Positions 43,899 through 52,528 of a stretch of DNA of 64,000 nt are shown here, piece after piece. This DNA is from Paenibacillus sp. NFR01. Lineage in GTDB: Bacteria; Bacillota; Bacilli; Paenibacillales; Paenibacillaceae. Below the pieces are notes generated by a model that saw only the letters and a program-made list of their open reading frames with translations, did no database searches and was not told where the DNA came from. Each line of letters begins with the position of its first letter. The first letter of the stretch is position 1. Both the position numbers and the translations under genes were made by a program. The stretch covers positions 1,643,309 through 1,707,308 of the forward strand of contig NZ_FOIK01000001.1 in the NCBI RefSeq assembly GCF_900111565.1, read 5' to 3'.

Positions 43899-45530
43899 TT
43901 AAACTAAAAATCTGTGAGCGAGCCGCTCAATCCGGCTGAACAGCTCCGGCATATGAAACGGCTTGATGACATAATCGTCCGCACCTAACTGCAGAGCATG
44001 GATAATGTCGCGCTGGTCGTTTCGTCCAGTCAGCATAATGACGAGCACGTTGTCCTCCGGATACCCGCGGCGGATCTGTTCCAGCACCTCCAGCCCGTCC
44101 AGGTCCGGCATAATCCCGTCCAGCAAAATGACGTACCGCTCGTCGGGCGAATACCATGGCGCCTGCAAAAAATTCCTGCCGCTGGTGTAGCTGGTCACCT
44201 TCACCCTCGCGATGTCTTCCGGCTGCCACGCGTTGAAGTGCTGCGTCACAATGCCGCGGATCAGCGGATCGTCATCGACGATGATGACGCTGAGCAACGA
44301 TTCGCCCCGGCTTTCCGGCAGCTGCTCGCTGTACAGGGTCGTTCGGTTGCGGCCGGAATTTTTGCTGAAGTAGAGCGCCTTGTCGGCTTCATCGATCAGG
44401 AGCTCCGGATTGTTCTGCGTTTCCCGGATTTCGGTGATTCCGCAGGAGAAGGTGACCGAAAATGGTTCGTTTTTGGCTTTAAACCGGTTGGCCGCAAAAC
44501 GCTCATGGATGCGCTGGAGCAGAATCGTCGCGGATTCCGCAGATGTGTTCGGCATAAACAGGGCGAATTCCTCGCCCCCGAAGCGGCAGAATGTATCCTC
44601 GACCCGGATGCTGCGCTGCACATGCATGGCGAAGGCCTGCAGCACCTCGTCCCCCATCAAATGCCCGTACGTATCGTTAACCTGCTTGAAATGATCCAGG
44701 TCCAGCAGCGCCACGGAGAATATCCGCCCGCTGCGGTTGAAATCATGCACGAGCCGTTTCAGCGTCTGGTTAAAGAATTTACGGTTGTATGCCCCGGTAA
44801 GCTCATCGACGACTGTCGTCTTTTGCCATTCGCGCTTCAATTCGAAGCGGTTTTTGATCAGCATCAGGAACAGGTCGATATCGACGGGTTTTTGCACATA
44901 ATCCATTACGCCGAGCGAATAGGCATACAGCTGGACGTCCTTCGCATGCTCGCCGCTGATGATTATGATCGGAATCCGCTCTTTTTTCGCTTTATCGATA
45001 ATCTGCCGGAGCACATCGATGCCGCTGAGGTCGGGCAGCAGGATGTCCAGCAGAATCATATCCGGCTTGCTTTCATAAAACAGCTTCAGTCCGCGTTCCG
45101 CGGAGAGCGCGATGCTGACATAGTAGGCCTGCTTCTCCAGCGATTCCCGCAGAAACGCTACCAGCTCCACGTCGTCGTCGATGAGCAGGATTTCATACTG
45201 CTGCTTGACGCCGCCCTGCACGGTAAACTCGCCCAGCGGCGTAAGGGCCGTTCCATCCGGCTCCGTGTGGACAAACAGCTTCAGCACCGGGTACAAATGG
45301 TTGCCCCATTCCGCTTCACTCCACTCCCGCTCGCTGCTGTCAGAAAAAGTGAGCAGTGCGCCCGCGGCAAAGCCTTCCACTTTGTCAAGACCAACGGTCC
45401 CCGCCGTACCTCTGAGGTTATGCAGAAAGCGGTAGATCTCCTTCTCCGGCACCGTCTCCTGCAAGGACCAGCTGACAAGGGTCTGCCGGGTACGCTGCTC
45501 CACCAAATCCCTGTATTTCTTTGTTTTCAT
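43899..45530 (-). CDS. HPt-REC-GGDEF-REC phosphorelay protein
   Basis: A 543-residue protein. Residues 1-100: histidine phosphotransfer domain (FLHNLRGTAGTVGL holds the His). Residues about 112-225: receiver 1 (ILLIDDDVEL, ILLDILLPDLSGIDVL). Residues about 240-400: GGDEF with FGGEEF, and RVED five residues upstream, a canonical RxxD product-inhibition site. Residues about 415-540: receiver 2 (VIIVDDDPLIRG, ILLDGIMPDLDGLEV). It should make c-di-GMP under phosphorelay control and pass phosphate through its own HPt. First gene of the operon with the response regulator and hybrid kinase; 40 nt gap to the next gene. Confidence 0.92.
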   Translation of the reverse strand: MKTKKYRDLVEQRTRQTLVSWSLQETVPEKEIYRFLHNLRGTAGTVGLDKVEGFAAGALLTFSDSSEREWSEAEWGNHLYPVLKLFVHTEPDGTALTPLGEFTVQGGVKQQYEILLIDDDVELVAFLRESLEKQAYYVSIALSAERGLKLFYESKPDMILLDILLPDLSGIDVLRQIIDKAKKERIPIIIISGEHAKDVQLYAYSLGVMDYVQKPVDIDLFLMLIKNRFELKREWQKTTVVDELTGAYNRKFFNQTLKRLVHDFNRSGRIFSVALLDLDHFKQVNDTYGHLMGDEVLQAFAMHVQRSIRVEDTFCRFGGEEFALFMPNTSAESATILLQRIHERFAANRFKAKNEPFSVTFSCGITEIRETQNNPELLIDEADKALYFSKNSGRNRTTLYSEQLPESRGESLLSVIIVDDDPLIRGIVTQHFNAWQPEDIARVKVTSYTSGRNFLQAPWYSPDERYVILLDGIMPDLDGLEVLEQIRRGYPEDNVLVIMLTGRNDQRDIIHALQLGADDYVIKPFHMPELFSRIERLAHRFLV

Positions 45531-45653
45531 GGTTGCTCCTTCAATTGTAAGATCGGATCCGTAGTCATTTAATCATGTTAAATACCGCATAGTTATTTTA
45601 CTATAGCCTCATGCAAGATGAAAACTTTAATCACGCTGACAAAAAACGTTTGG

Positions 45654-45682
45654 TTGAAGCTTGTGTTAACATTTGACATAAT
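45654..45682 (+). promoter_or_regulatory. Candidate sigma-A promoter of the ACT-PFL operon
   Basis: TTGAAG (45654-45659), 17-nt spacer, CATAAT (45677-45682), 70 nt before the TTG start of the ACT gene. Four of six -35 bases and five of six -10 bases fit the consensus. Confidence 0.5.
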
Positions 45683-45752
45683 AACCTTCAAGCCATTCAT
45701 TCCGTTAAAGCGGCGATGAGCCAATAAAGATCATATTAGGGAGGATATTTCA

Positions 45753-46022
45753 TTGAAGGGGATCATTACCGTACTGGGTAAGGACAAAGTCGGCATTATT
45801 GCCAAGGTATGCACCTATCTGGCCGAGCACAATCTGAACATTCTCGACATTTCGCAAACCATTGTTCAGGACTATTTCAACATGATGATGATCGTGGACA
45901 TTTCCCGTCCAAGCAAATCGTTTGAGGAGATCGTGGAGGATCTGCAGCATGTCGGCGAAGAGATCGGCGTCGAGATCAAGCTCCAGCACGAAGATATCTT
46001 CAACATCATGCACCGGATATAG
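45753..46022 (+). CDS. ACT-domain protein (UPF0237)
   Basis: An 89-residue single ACT domain (ITVLGKDKVGIIAKVCTYLA, NLNILDISQTIVQDYF, FNMMMIVDIS). It starts at TTG 45753 with GGAGG 8 nt upstream. Small ACT proteins bind amino acids and dimerise. In Bacillales it is always just upstream of the PFL-like gene, here with 16 nt between them, and the pair is probably one complex. The biochemical role is not known. Confidence 0.9.
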   Translation: MKGIITVLGKDKVGIIAKVCTYLAEHNLNILDISQTIVQDYFNMMMIVDISRPSKSFEEIVEDLQHVGEEIGVEIKLQHEDIFNIMHRI

Positions 46023-46038
46023 AAAGGCGGCTTGAGCG

Positions 46039-47397
46039 ATGATTTCAAGAGTGGAAGTGCAAGAAACGAACAATATGATCCGGGAGATGAACCTGGACGT
46101 CCGCACCATCACCATGGGCATCAGCCTGATGGATTGTTCACACACCGAAATGAAAGTCTTTAATCAAAATGTTTATGACAAGATCACCCGTGCCGCGGAG
46201 AAGCTGGTAAAAACCGGCGAGGATCTCGAGCGCCAGTTCGGCGTTCCGATCGTGAACAAGCGGATCTCGGTGACGCCGATTTCCATTGCCGCCGGCGCGG
46301 TGCACACCGACACTTATGTCCCCGTCGCGGAAACGCTGGACCGGGCGGCCAAGGAGGTCGGCGTCAACTTTATCGGCGGTTATTCCGCGCTTGTGCAGAA
46401 GGGCTGCACCAAAGGCGACCGCATTCTGATCGACAGCATCCCCGAAGCGCTGGCGGTGACGGAGCGGGTCTGCTCCTCGGTGAACGTCGGCTCCTCGCGC
46501 AGCGGCATCAATATGGATGCCGTGAAGCTTATGGGCGACATTATCCTGCAGACCGCCGAACGCACGAAAGACCGCGACTCTATCGGCTGCGCCAAGCTGG
46601 TCGTGTTCTGCAACGCCGTCGAGGACAACCCGTTTATGGCCGGCGCCTTCCACGGCGTTGGTGAACGCGAACTTGTCATCAACGTCGGCGTCAGCGGGCC
46701 GGGCGTCATCAAACGGGCGCTGGAGGAGGTCAAGGGCCAGGACTTCGAGACGCTGTGCGAGACCATCAAACGGACCGCGTTCAAGGTAACGCGCGTCGGA
46801 CAGCTGGTCGCTCAGGAAGCGTCTAAGCGGCTGAACGTGCCGTTCGGCATTATCGACCTCTCGCTTGCCCCGACACCGCTGATCGGCGATTCCATTGCCG
46901 AAATCTTCCAGGTGATGGGCCTGCAGGAAGCCGGCGCGCCGGGAACGACCGCAGCGCTTGCGATCCTCAATGACAACGTCAAAAAAGGCGGCGTCATGGC
47001 CTCCTCCTACGTCGGCGGTTTGAGCGGAGCATTCATCCCGGTGAGCGAGGATCACGGCATGATCCAGGCGGTACAGCGCGGCGCGCTGACGCTGGAGAAG
47101 CTGGAAGCAATGACCTGCGTCTGCTCGGTCGGCCTCGACATGATCGCCATTCCGGGCAGCACCAGCAAGGAAACGATCTCCGGCATTATCGCCGACGAAG
47201 CGGCCATCGGCATGGTCAACAACAAAACGACCGCCGTGCGCGTCATCCCGGTCATCGGCAAGGAAGTCGGCGAGATGGTTGAATTCGGCGGGCTGCTGGG
47301 CTACGCGCCGGTTATGGCCGTCAACGGCTTCGACTGCGCCGGCTTCGTAAATCGCGGCGGCCGGATTCCCGCGCCGATCCACAGCTTCAAGAACTAG
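46039..47397 (+). CDS. PFL-family protein (UPF0210)
   Basis: A 452-residue cytosolic protein of the UPF0210/DUF711 family, structurally related to pyruvate formate lyase and class III ribonucleotide reductase, but without the C-terminal glycyl radical RVAGY motif: the end is [14 protein letters not shown]. Conserved stretches include [13 protein letters not shown] and [17 protein letters not shown]. The ATG follows AAAGGCGG. It forms the operon with the ACT protein. No enzymatic function is established. Confidence 0.9.
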   Translation: MISRVEVQETNNMIREMNLDVRTITMGISLMDCSHTEMKVFNQNVYDKITRAAEKLVKTGEDLERQFGVPIVNKRISVTPISIAAGAVHTDTYVPVAETLDRAAKEVGVNFIGGYSALVQKGCTKGDRILIDSIPEALAVTERVCSSVNVGSSRSGINMDAVKLMGDIILQTAERTKDRDSIGCAKLVVFCNAVEDNPFMAGAFHGVGERELVINVGVSGPGVIKRALEEVKGQDFETLCETIKRTAFKVTRVGQLVAQEASKRLNVPFGIIDLSLAPTPLIGDSIAEIFQVMGLQEAGAPGTTAALAILNDNVKKGGVMASSYVGGLSGAFIPVSEDHGMIQAVQRGALTLEKLEAMTCVCSVGLDMIAIPGSTSKETISGIIADEAAIGMVNNKTTAVRVIPVIGKEVGEMVEFGGLLGYAPVMAVNGFDCAGFVNRGGRIPAPIHSFKN

Positions 47398-47416
47398 CGG
47401 ATTTATGCCGCCACGT

Positions 47417-47461
47417 TAAAACAGCCGGACCAAGGGGTTCAACCCCGGTCCGGCTGTTTTT
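47417..47461. terminator. bidirectional terminator
   Basis: Perfect stem AAAACAGCCGGACC/GGTCCGGCTGTTTT enclosing a second GGGGTT/AACCCC hairpin. T-runs on both sides; between the ACT-PFL operon and the convergent DHA2 exporter. Confidence 0.9.
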
Positions 47462-47475
47462 GTGCTGCAGAGTGA

Positions 47476-48936
47476 CTACTCGGCGCTTACGCTCCGCTTC
47501 TTGCGCAGCGCGGACAGCATGCGCCAGCCGGTCAGAACCGCCGACACGAGGCAGATCGAAGAGGACGTGATAAAGACGACATGCATGCCCGCGAGGAAGA
47601 TGTCGGGCCGTCCCGGAACCATGTCGGTGACCCGGTGTCCGGCCTTGCTGCTCATCACATGGAACAGCACGGTCGTGGCGACGGTGATGCCGACCACCAT
47701 GCCGATGTTGCGGACGAGCGAGTTGACGCTGCCGGCGGAACCGAGCTGCGTCCGCGGCACCTTCGACATGACGAGCGAGTTGTTCGGCGACTGGAACAGG
47801 CCGCTGCCGACGCCGAGCAGCGCAATCCATACGCCGACGAGCGTCACCGAGCTGCCGGCATGCAGCCGCGCCATGCCGAGCTGCGCCACCACCATGACGA
47901 GTAGGCCGGCAAAGGTCAGCAGCTCGGAGCCGATCTTGTCGGACAGCGCCCCGCTGAGCGGCGCGATGACCACCATCATGATCGGGAACAGCATGAGCAG
48001 GAAACCGGCGTTTGACGGCGACAGGTTCAAAAGGTTCTGCGCATAGAACGGCGCGATAATGTTAAAGCAGAAGTTGGCGACGAAGACGAGAAAAGCGCAA
48101 AAGATACTCAGCGAAAACAGCGAATTGCGGAACAGCGAGAGCTGCAGGAGCGGCTGCGCCCGCCGTTTCTCGACGACCAGGAAAGCGATAAACGCGACGG
48201 CCGCAACGACGAGCGCCGCTATAATCCGGGCATCGCCGTACCCCAGCTGCTGGCCGAGCAGCAGCCCGGCAATCAGGCAGATGATGAACACCATGAACAA
48301 GCCCGTTCCCGGTGCATCGATTGTGGACTTCACGCGGATCAGATCCTTCGGCAGCATGCGCCAGCCGAGGGTGATGGCGATCAGGCCGATTGGCACGTTC
48401 ACCCAGAAGATGTACTCCCAGCCGAGCGACGACACGATAATTCCGCCGAGACTTGGACCGGCGATGCTGCCCAGCGATACGAAGGTGCCGATCAGCCCGA
48501 GCGCCTTGCCGCGCTCCGTCGCCGGGAAGATGTCGGTAACGATGCCCTGGCTGTTCGCCATGGTCATCGAAGCGCCGACTGCCTGAATGACCCGCGAGGC
48601 AATCAGCAGCGGCAGCGTTCCGCTGAAGCCGCACAGCAGCGAGCCGACGGTGAAGACGATCATGCCCATTTTGAAAATGCGGATCTTCCCGGCGATATCG
48701 CCGAGTCTTCCAAAGAACAGGATCGCGGCGCAGATCGCCATCAGATATCCTGTCGTCACCCATTCCACCTGGGCCATCGGCAGCCCCAGCTGTCTAACCA
48801 GCACCGGCAGCGCATTGTTGACGATGCTTCCGTCCAGCGTGGACATAAACGTAAATAGATTAAGCACAACAAGAATCAGCCAGCGGTTCTTCTGGATCAC
48901 CGCGTCATCCTGATATGTAATGCTGATCGAACTCAT
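47476..48936 (-). CDS. DHA2-family MFS drug exporter, controlled by divergent MarR gene
   Basis: A 486-residue permease with about 14 hydrophobic segments. Motif A is FGRLGDIAGKIRIFK, motif B LLIASRVIQAVGASMTM, motif C GLIGTFVSLGSIAGPSLGG, and the TLDGSIVNNALP motif D1 of the 14-TM EmrB/QacA group is present. The start ATG at 48936 faces the MarR gene at 49112; two matching dyads at 48969 and 49013 lie in this 175-nt gap. Efflux of the compound that inactivates the MarR repressor is the likely role. Confidence 0.9.
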   Translation of the reverse strand: MSSISITYQDDAVIQKNRWLILVVLNLFTFMSTLDGSIVNNALPVLVRQLGLPMAQVEWVTTGYLMAICAAILFFGRLGDIAGKIRIFKMGMIVFTVGSLLCGFSGTLPLLIASRVIQAVGASMTMANSQGIVTDIFPATERGKALGLIGTFVSLGSIAGPSLGGIIVSSLGWEYIFWVNVPIGLIAITLGWRMLPKDLIRVKSTIDAPGTGLFMVFIICLIAGLLLGQQLGYGDARIIAALVVAAVAFIAFLVVEKRRAQPLLQLSLFRNSLFSLSIFCAFLVFVANFCFNIIAPFYAQNLLNLSPSNAGFLLMLFPIMMVVIAPLSGALSDKIGSELLTFAGLLVMVVAQLGMARLHAGSSVTLVGVWIALLGVGSGLFQSPNNSLVMSKVPRTQLGSAGSVNSLVRNIGMVVGITVATTVLFHVMSSKAGHRVTDMVPGRPDIFLAGMHVVFITSSSICLVSAVLTGWRMLSALRKKRSVSAE

Positions 48937-48968
48937 GGGATCACCTGCTTGTTTTTAGGATTGCGAAT

Positions 48969-48984
48969 AGTTGCAGTTGCAACT
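48969..48984. promoter_or_regulatory. MarR-type operator 1
   Basis: AGTTGCAGTTGCAACT: arms AGTTGCA/TGCAACT around GT. It sits 33 nt upstream of the exporter start and shares AGTTGC-N4-GCAAC with the second site at 49013-49028. Confidence 0.65.
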
Positions 48985-49012
48985 AATGAACTTAATCAGT
49001 GTACTGCAATTT

Positions 49013-49028
49013 AGTTGCGCATGCAACC
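49013..49028. promoter_or_regulatory. MarR-type operator 2
   Basis: AGTTGCGCATGCAACC: same AGTTGC-N4-GCAAC core as operator 1, 44 bp away start to start (about four helix turns). It lies 84 nt upstream of the MarR start. Confidence 0.65.
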
Positions 49029-49111
49029 ACTTTATGTTAAATTTAGCTCAGGAAGCGGTCCTATGCCTGTGCCGCCTTTCCGCATCCGAGCATTTTAAAG
49101 AGGTGTCTTCC

Positions 49112-49534
49112 TTGAGCGTACCGATTGGCAAACTGATCTCTTATCTTCACCGCCAGAGTCAAAAAGTGCTTGTCCGCGATCTATTGCCCTACGGCATCGG
49201 CAGCGGCGGCCAGCATACTTTTCTCAAGCTCATTCTGAATACTCCAGGCATCACCCAGGATCAGATGACCGTCGAGACCAAATTCGATAAAGCAACCACT
49301 GCCCGCTCGGTTAAACATTTGGAGGAAGCGGGGTATATCGAACGCAGGCCCGATCCCGCCGACCGGCGTTCCTCACTGCTCTATCCAACGGCCAAAGCCA
49401 TTGCCTTCAAGCCGACCCTTCAGTCCGTCCTCGATGATCTGAATATCAGGCTGTCCACGGGACTCACCGAAGAGGAATATGCCCAACTGATCGCGCTGCT
49501 GCAGAAAGTCAGGCAAAATGTCGAAAATGTGTGA
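49112..49534 (+). CDS. MarR-family repressor
   Basis: A 140-residue winged-helix protein (LLPYGIGSGGQHTFLKLI, TQDQMTVETKFDKATTARSV as recognition helix region, IERRPDPADRRSSLLYPT as the wing with the DR-R motif). The start is TTG 49112 because AGAGG lies 8 nt upstream; the frame is open further 5' but that stretch crosses both operators. It is divergent from the DHA2 exporter and most likely represses it and itself. Confidence 0.9.
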   Translation: MSVPIGKLISYLHRQSQKVLVRDLLPYGIGSGGQHTFLKLILNTPGITQDQMTVETKFDKATTARSVKHLEEAGYIERRPDPADRRSSLLYPTAKAIAFKPTLQSVLDDLNIRLSTGLTEEEYAQLIALLQKVRQNVENV

Positions 49535-49558
49535 ACTAACTATAGCCTTTATGCCGGT

Positions 49559-49597
49559 AACCGGCTGCGTCTCTTCGGAGGCACAGCCGGTTTTTTT
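49559..49597 (+). terminator. intrinsic terminator of the MarR gene
   Basis: ACCGGCTG/CAGCCGGT stem with an inner TGC/GCA and CTC/GAG arm, then TTTTTTT. Confidence 0.85.
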
Positions 49598-49693
49598 GCG
49601 GAGATGCCCGGCATGCGCTATACCGGCAGGTTAAAACACGGTAAAATGAAAATAATTTGGAAATAACCTTGTTTCAGAAAGGGAGAATTCGCC

Positions 49694-50194
49694 ATGTCCA
49701 TCGCCAACGTGAAAGCCCATTTCCGTGAGTACGGCCGCGAGCACGACGTCCTTGAATTCGATACGTCCAGCGCCACGGTAGAATTGGCGGCCGCCACTAT
49801 CGGCGTCATTCCCGCGCGCATCGCCAAAACGCTGTCCTTCCGCGGACAAGCCGAACAAGCCCTGCTGATCGTTACCGCCGGGGATGCCCGCATCGACAAC
49901 AAAAAATTCCGCGAAGCCTTCGGGTTCAAGCCGCGGATGCTGTCGCCGGAGGAGGTGCTTGCTCAGACCGGCCATGAGATCGGCGGCGTCTGCCCGTTTG
50001 GCCTGGTTCACGAGCTTGAGGTGTACCTTGATCGTTCGATGCAGCGGTTCGACACGCTGTTCCCCGCCTGCGGCAGCACCAATTCCGCGATCGAACTGAC
50101 CTGCGACGAGCTAATGCGCTATTCCGGCGGCGTCTCCTGGGTCGATGTCTGCAAAGATTGGGAAGAACCGGAAGAGCTGGAGGCTGCCCAATGA
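49694..50194 (+). CDS. YbaK/EbsC-family aminoacyl-tRNA deacylase
   Basis: A 166-residue protein with the YbaK/ProX fold (DTSSATVELAAATIGVIPAR, AKTLSFRG with the tRNA-contacting Lys, LSPEEVLAQTGHEIGGVCPFG with the GxxPfG loop, LDRSM, FPACGS). Members hydrolyse mischarged Cys- or Ala-tRNA(Pro) in trans. The start is ATG 49694; AAAGGGAG is upstream. Its stop overlaps the ATG of the GyrI-like gene, forming a two-gene operon. Confidence 0.9.
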   Translation: MSIANVKAHFREYGREHDVLEFDTSSATVELAAATIGVIPARIAKTLSFRGQAEQALLIVTAGDARIDNKKFREAFGFKPRMLSPEEVLAQTGHEIGGVCPFGLVHELEVYLDRSMQRFDTLFPACGSTNSAIELTCDELMRYSGGVSWVDVCKDWEEPEELEAAQ

Positions 50195-50817
50195 AATACG
50201 AGTGGAAAAAGCAGGACAAAGCGCTGTACCTGCCGGCAGGGAAGCCGTCCGTCCTTATCGTGCCGGGATACCGCTATTTTATGCTGGAAGGCCGGGGTAA
50301 TCCGAACGGGGATGAATTCGCGGAGGCGGTCGGAGTGCTGTATTCTCTGGCTTATGCAGTCAAAATGCTGCCGAAGAAAGGGATCGTTCCCGAGGGGTAT
50401 TACGACTATACGGTGTTCCCGCTGGAGGGCATTTGGGACTTGACTGAAAAAGGACGCGGCCAGGATACGCTCGATAAAAACGAGCTCATATATACGCTGA
50501 TGATCCGCCAACCCGATTTTGCCACGCCCGAGCTGGCGGCCGAGGTCATGGAGATGGTAAAGCGCAGCAAACCCCATCCCCTGCTGCAAAAAACCGTCTT
50601 CGGGGAATCCGAAGACGGTCTCAGCGTGCAGATGCTGCATACCGGCCCGTATGACACGGAGCCGGAAAGCTTTGCGCGGATGGAGTCGTATTGCCGGGAG
50701 CAGGGACTCCGCCGGCTCTCCCTCACCCACCGGGAGATTTATATCAGCGACGCGCGCAAGACGGCGCCGGACAAGCTGCGGACCGTGCTGCGCTTCCGCG
50801 CGGCCAAGCAGGAATAG
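50191..50817 (+). CDS. GyrI-like small-molecule-binding protein
   Basis: A 208-residue protein of the GyrI-like (AraC effector-domain) superfamily without a DNA-binding domain. MKYEWKKQDKALYLPAGKPS begins at ATG 50191, which overlaps the YbaK stop (ATGA). The SAV2260-type halves FMLEGRGNPNGDEFAEAV and LHTGPYDTEPESFARMESYC are visible, with the FPLEGIWDLTE core. These proteins bind drugs or quats; some are hydrolases of cyclopropanoids. Pairing with YbaK is of unclear meaning. No clear terminator follows except the inverted repeat at 50819-50895. Confidence 0.88.
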   Translation: MKYEWKKQDKALYLPAGKPSVLIVPGYRYFMLEGRGNPNGDEFAEAVGVLYSLAYAVKMLPKKGIVPEGYYDYTVFPLEGIWDLTEKGRGQDTLDKNELIYTLMIRQPDFATPELAAEVMEMVKRSKPHPLLQKTVFGESEDGLSVQMLHTGPYDTEPESFARMESYCREQGLRRLSLTHREIYISDARKTAPDKLRTVLRFRAAKQE

Positions 50818-50818
50818 T

Positions 50819-50895
50819 CTGCGGATGACGCCGGCCCAAACGGATGCTATCTGCAGTCCCCTGCACTCGCCCGTAACCATCTTAGTCATCCGCAG
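50819..50895. repeat. 11-bp perfect inverted repeat in a convergent gap
   Basis: CTGCGGATGAC (50819-50829) and GTCATCCGCAG (50885-50895) with a 55-nt loop. No T-run follows, so it is not a typical terminator, but it lies between the stop codons of the GyrI-like gene and the DHA2 exporter. Confidence 0.5.
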
Positions 50896-50946
50896 CCTTA
50901 AGTCACCTGCGGTTATCCGCTGCGGCTTACGGCTCAGCCGTATGGG

Positions 50947-52500
50947 TTAATGCCCCGAGGAGACCTCGCCGCCTGCGGCGGGGTCCATTTTTTCGCGGCC
51001 CATCAGGCTTGCGGCCGCTAGCGCGAGCGCGGCGGGAAGAATGGCCCAGGCAAACGTATGGACGATGGAATAGGACAAGCCGTCCGTGATGTTTCCGAGG
51101 ACTTCCGGCGGAATTTGCGCTCTCGTCTCCGGCGACAGCAATGCATGTGGATCGCCGAAGTCGAGGCCGCCCGCGCTGCTTCCGCCGCCGGGATTGCCTG
51201 CGAACAGCTCAGCCAGCTTGGCGCTGAAATAATGGCTTTGGAGGATGCCGAAGACCGTAATTCCGATCGTCATGCCGAGGGACCGCACGAAGTTCATGGT
51301 TGCGCTCGCCGCGCCGCGCTGCTGCGCGGTCAAGCCGTGGATTGCTGCAGTGCTGAGCACCGAGAACGAAGCCCCGATCCCAAGCCCGATCAGGATCATG
51401 TACAAGGTCACGAGCAGCCGGGTCGAATCCGGCGACAATGTGGTCACGAGTGCCGTTCCCACGACCAGCAGTGCCAGAGTCGGAAGCATCAGCGTGCGGT
51501 AACGGAGTTTGGCCATCAGGAATCCGGCCGTCGAGGCCGTCACTACCGAGCCAAGCATCATCGGCAGAAGGACAAGCCCGGAATTGGTGGCGGAGCCGCC
51601 GAGCACGCCCTGAATGAAGATCGGAATATATACCGAAGCGACGATAAACGCGGCCCCGCTGAACAAAGCGGTCAGCACGCTGGTCGCATACAATCTTTTT
51701 CGGAATAAATCGAACGAAATAATCGGCTCCTTCGCCCGTGTCTCAGCCCACAGGAACAAAACCGTCAGAACGGCAAATGCACCGAACAGTGTCAAGATGA
51801 CCCACGAATCCCAGGCGTATTTTTTGCCCCCGAGCTCCAGCGCGAACATCAGGCTGACTACCGCGCCGAGCAGCGTGCCCGCCCCCAGCCAATCAATCGG
51901 CTGTCTGGAATGCTCCACCGATTCTTTATAGAAGCCGACTACCATAATAAACGCGATCACGCCGAGCGGCAGGTTGATATAAAACACCCATTCCCAGGCG
52001 ATATGGTCGGTAATGTAAGCGCCAAGCAGGGGTCCAAAAATACTCGACAGGCCAAATACCGCCCCGAACGCGCCGCCCAGCTTTCCGCGCATTTCTACCG
52101 GGACAGCATCGAACATGATCGAAAAAGCGATCGGTACCAGCGCGCCGCCCCCGATGCCCTGTATGGCCCGGTAAATCGCCAGCTGCGTAATGGTGTCCGC
52201 CGTTCCGCAAAGCGCGGAGCCGCCCATAAAGACAATAATGCCGAAGACAAAAAAACGTTTGCGCCCGTACATATCCGACAGCTTGCCGAAAATCGGCATC
52301 CCTGCCATCTCCGCGACCAGATAAGCCGATGTGACCCAGACGAACTGGTCCATTCCACCCAACTCGGCCACGATGTTGCCCATTGCCGTAGCGACAATGG
52401 TATTATCCATCGATGCCATCAAGATCCCCAGCAGCAGGCCGGCGAGGACAATGCCCAAATGGGGCGTTTTCGGTTTCGGTTTGTTGATTGCCGTATTCAT
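50947..52500 (-). CDS. DHA2-family MFS drug exporter
   Basis: A 517-residue permease with about 14 hydrophobic segments and all DHA2 motifs: MASMDNTIVATAMG (D1), GKLSDMYGRKRFFV (A), AIYRAIQGIGGGALVP (B), AVFGLSSIFGPLLGAYI (C). It starts at ATG 52500 after TAGGAGTGG, 28 nt downstream of bacF, so it may be co-transcribed with the bactofilin genes. It is distinct from the MarR-controlled exporter at 47476. The substrate is not shown. Confidence 0.9.
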   Translation of the reverse strand: MNTAINKPKPKTPHLGIVLAGLLLGILMASMDNTIVATAMGNIVAELGGMDQFVWVTSAYLVAEMAGMPIFGKLSDMYGRKRFFVFGIIVFMGGSALCGTADTITQLAIYRAIQGIGGGALVPIAFSIMFDAVPVEMRGKLGGAFGAVFGLSSIFGPLLGAYITDHIAWEWVFYINLPLGVIAFIMVVGFYKESVEHSRQPIDWLGAGTLLGAVVSLMFALELGGKKYAWDSWVILTLFGAFAVLTVLFLWAETRAKEPIISFDLFRKRLYATSVLTALFSGAAFIVASVYIPIFIQGVLGGSATNSGLVLLPMMLGSVVTASTAGFLMAKLRYRTLMLPTLALLVVGTALVTTLSPDSTRLLVTLYMILIGLGIGASFSVLSTAAIHGLTAQQRGAASATMNFVRSLGMTIGITVFGILQSHYFSAKLAELFAGNPGGGSSAGGLDFGDPHALLSPETRAQIPPEVLGNITDGLSYSIVHTFAWAILPAALALAAASLMGREKMDPAAGGEVSSGH

Positions 52501-52528
52501 GATTCCACTCCTATTTCGGTCACCCGGC

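Noticed and set aside
43998..45572. Plus-strand frame of about 524 codons opposite the HPt-REC-GGDEF-REC gene.
   Set aside because: Shadow of the phosphorelay gene; no ribosome site and no recognisable domains.
46138..47382. Minus-strand frame of 414 codons opposite the PFL gene.
   Set aside because: Asp/Arg/His-rich shadow of a well-conserved gene; no initiation site.
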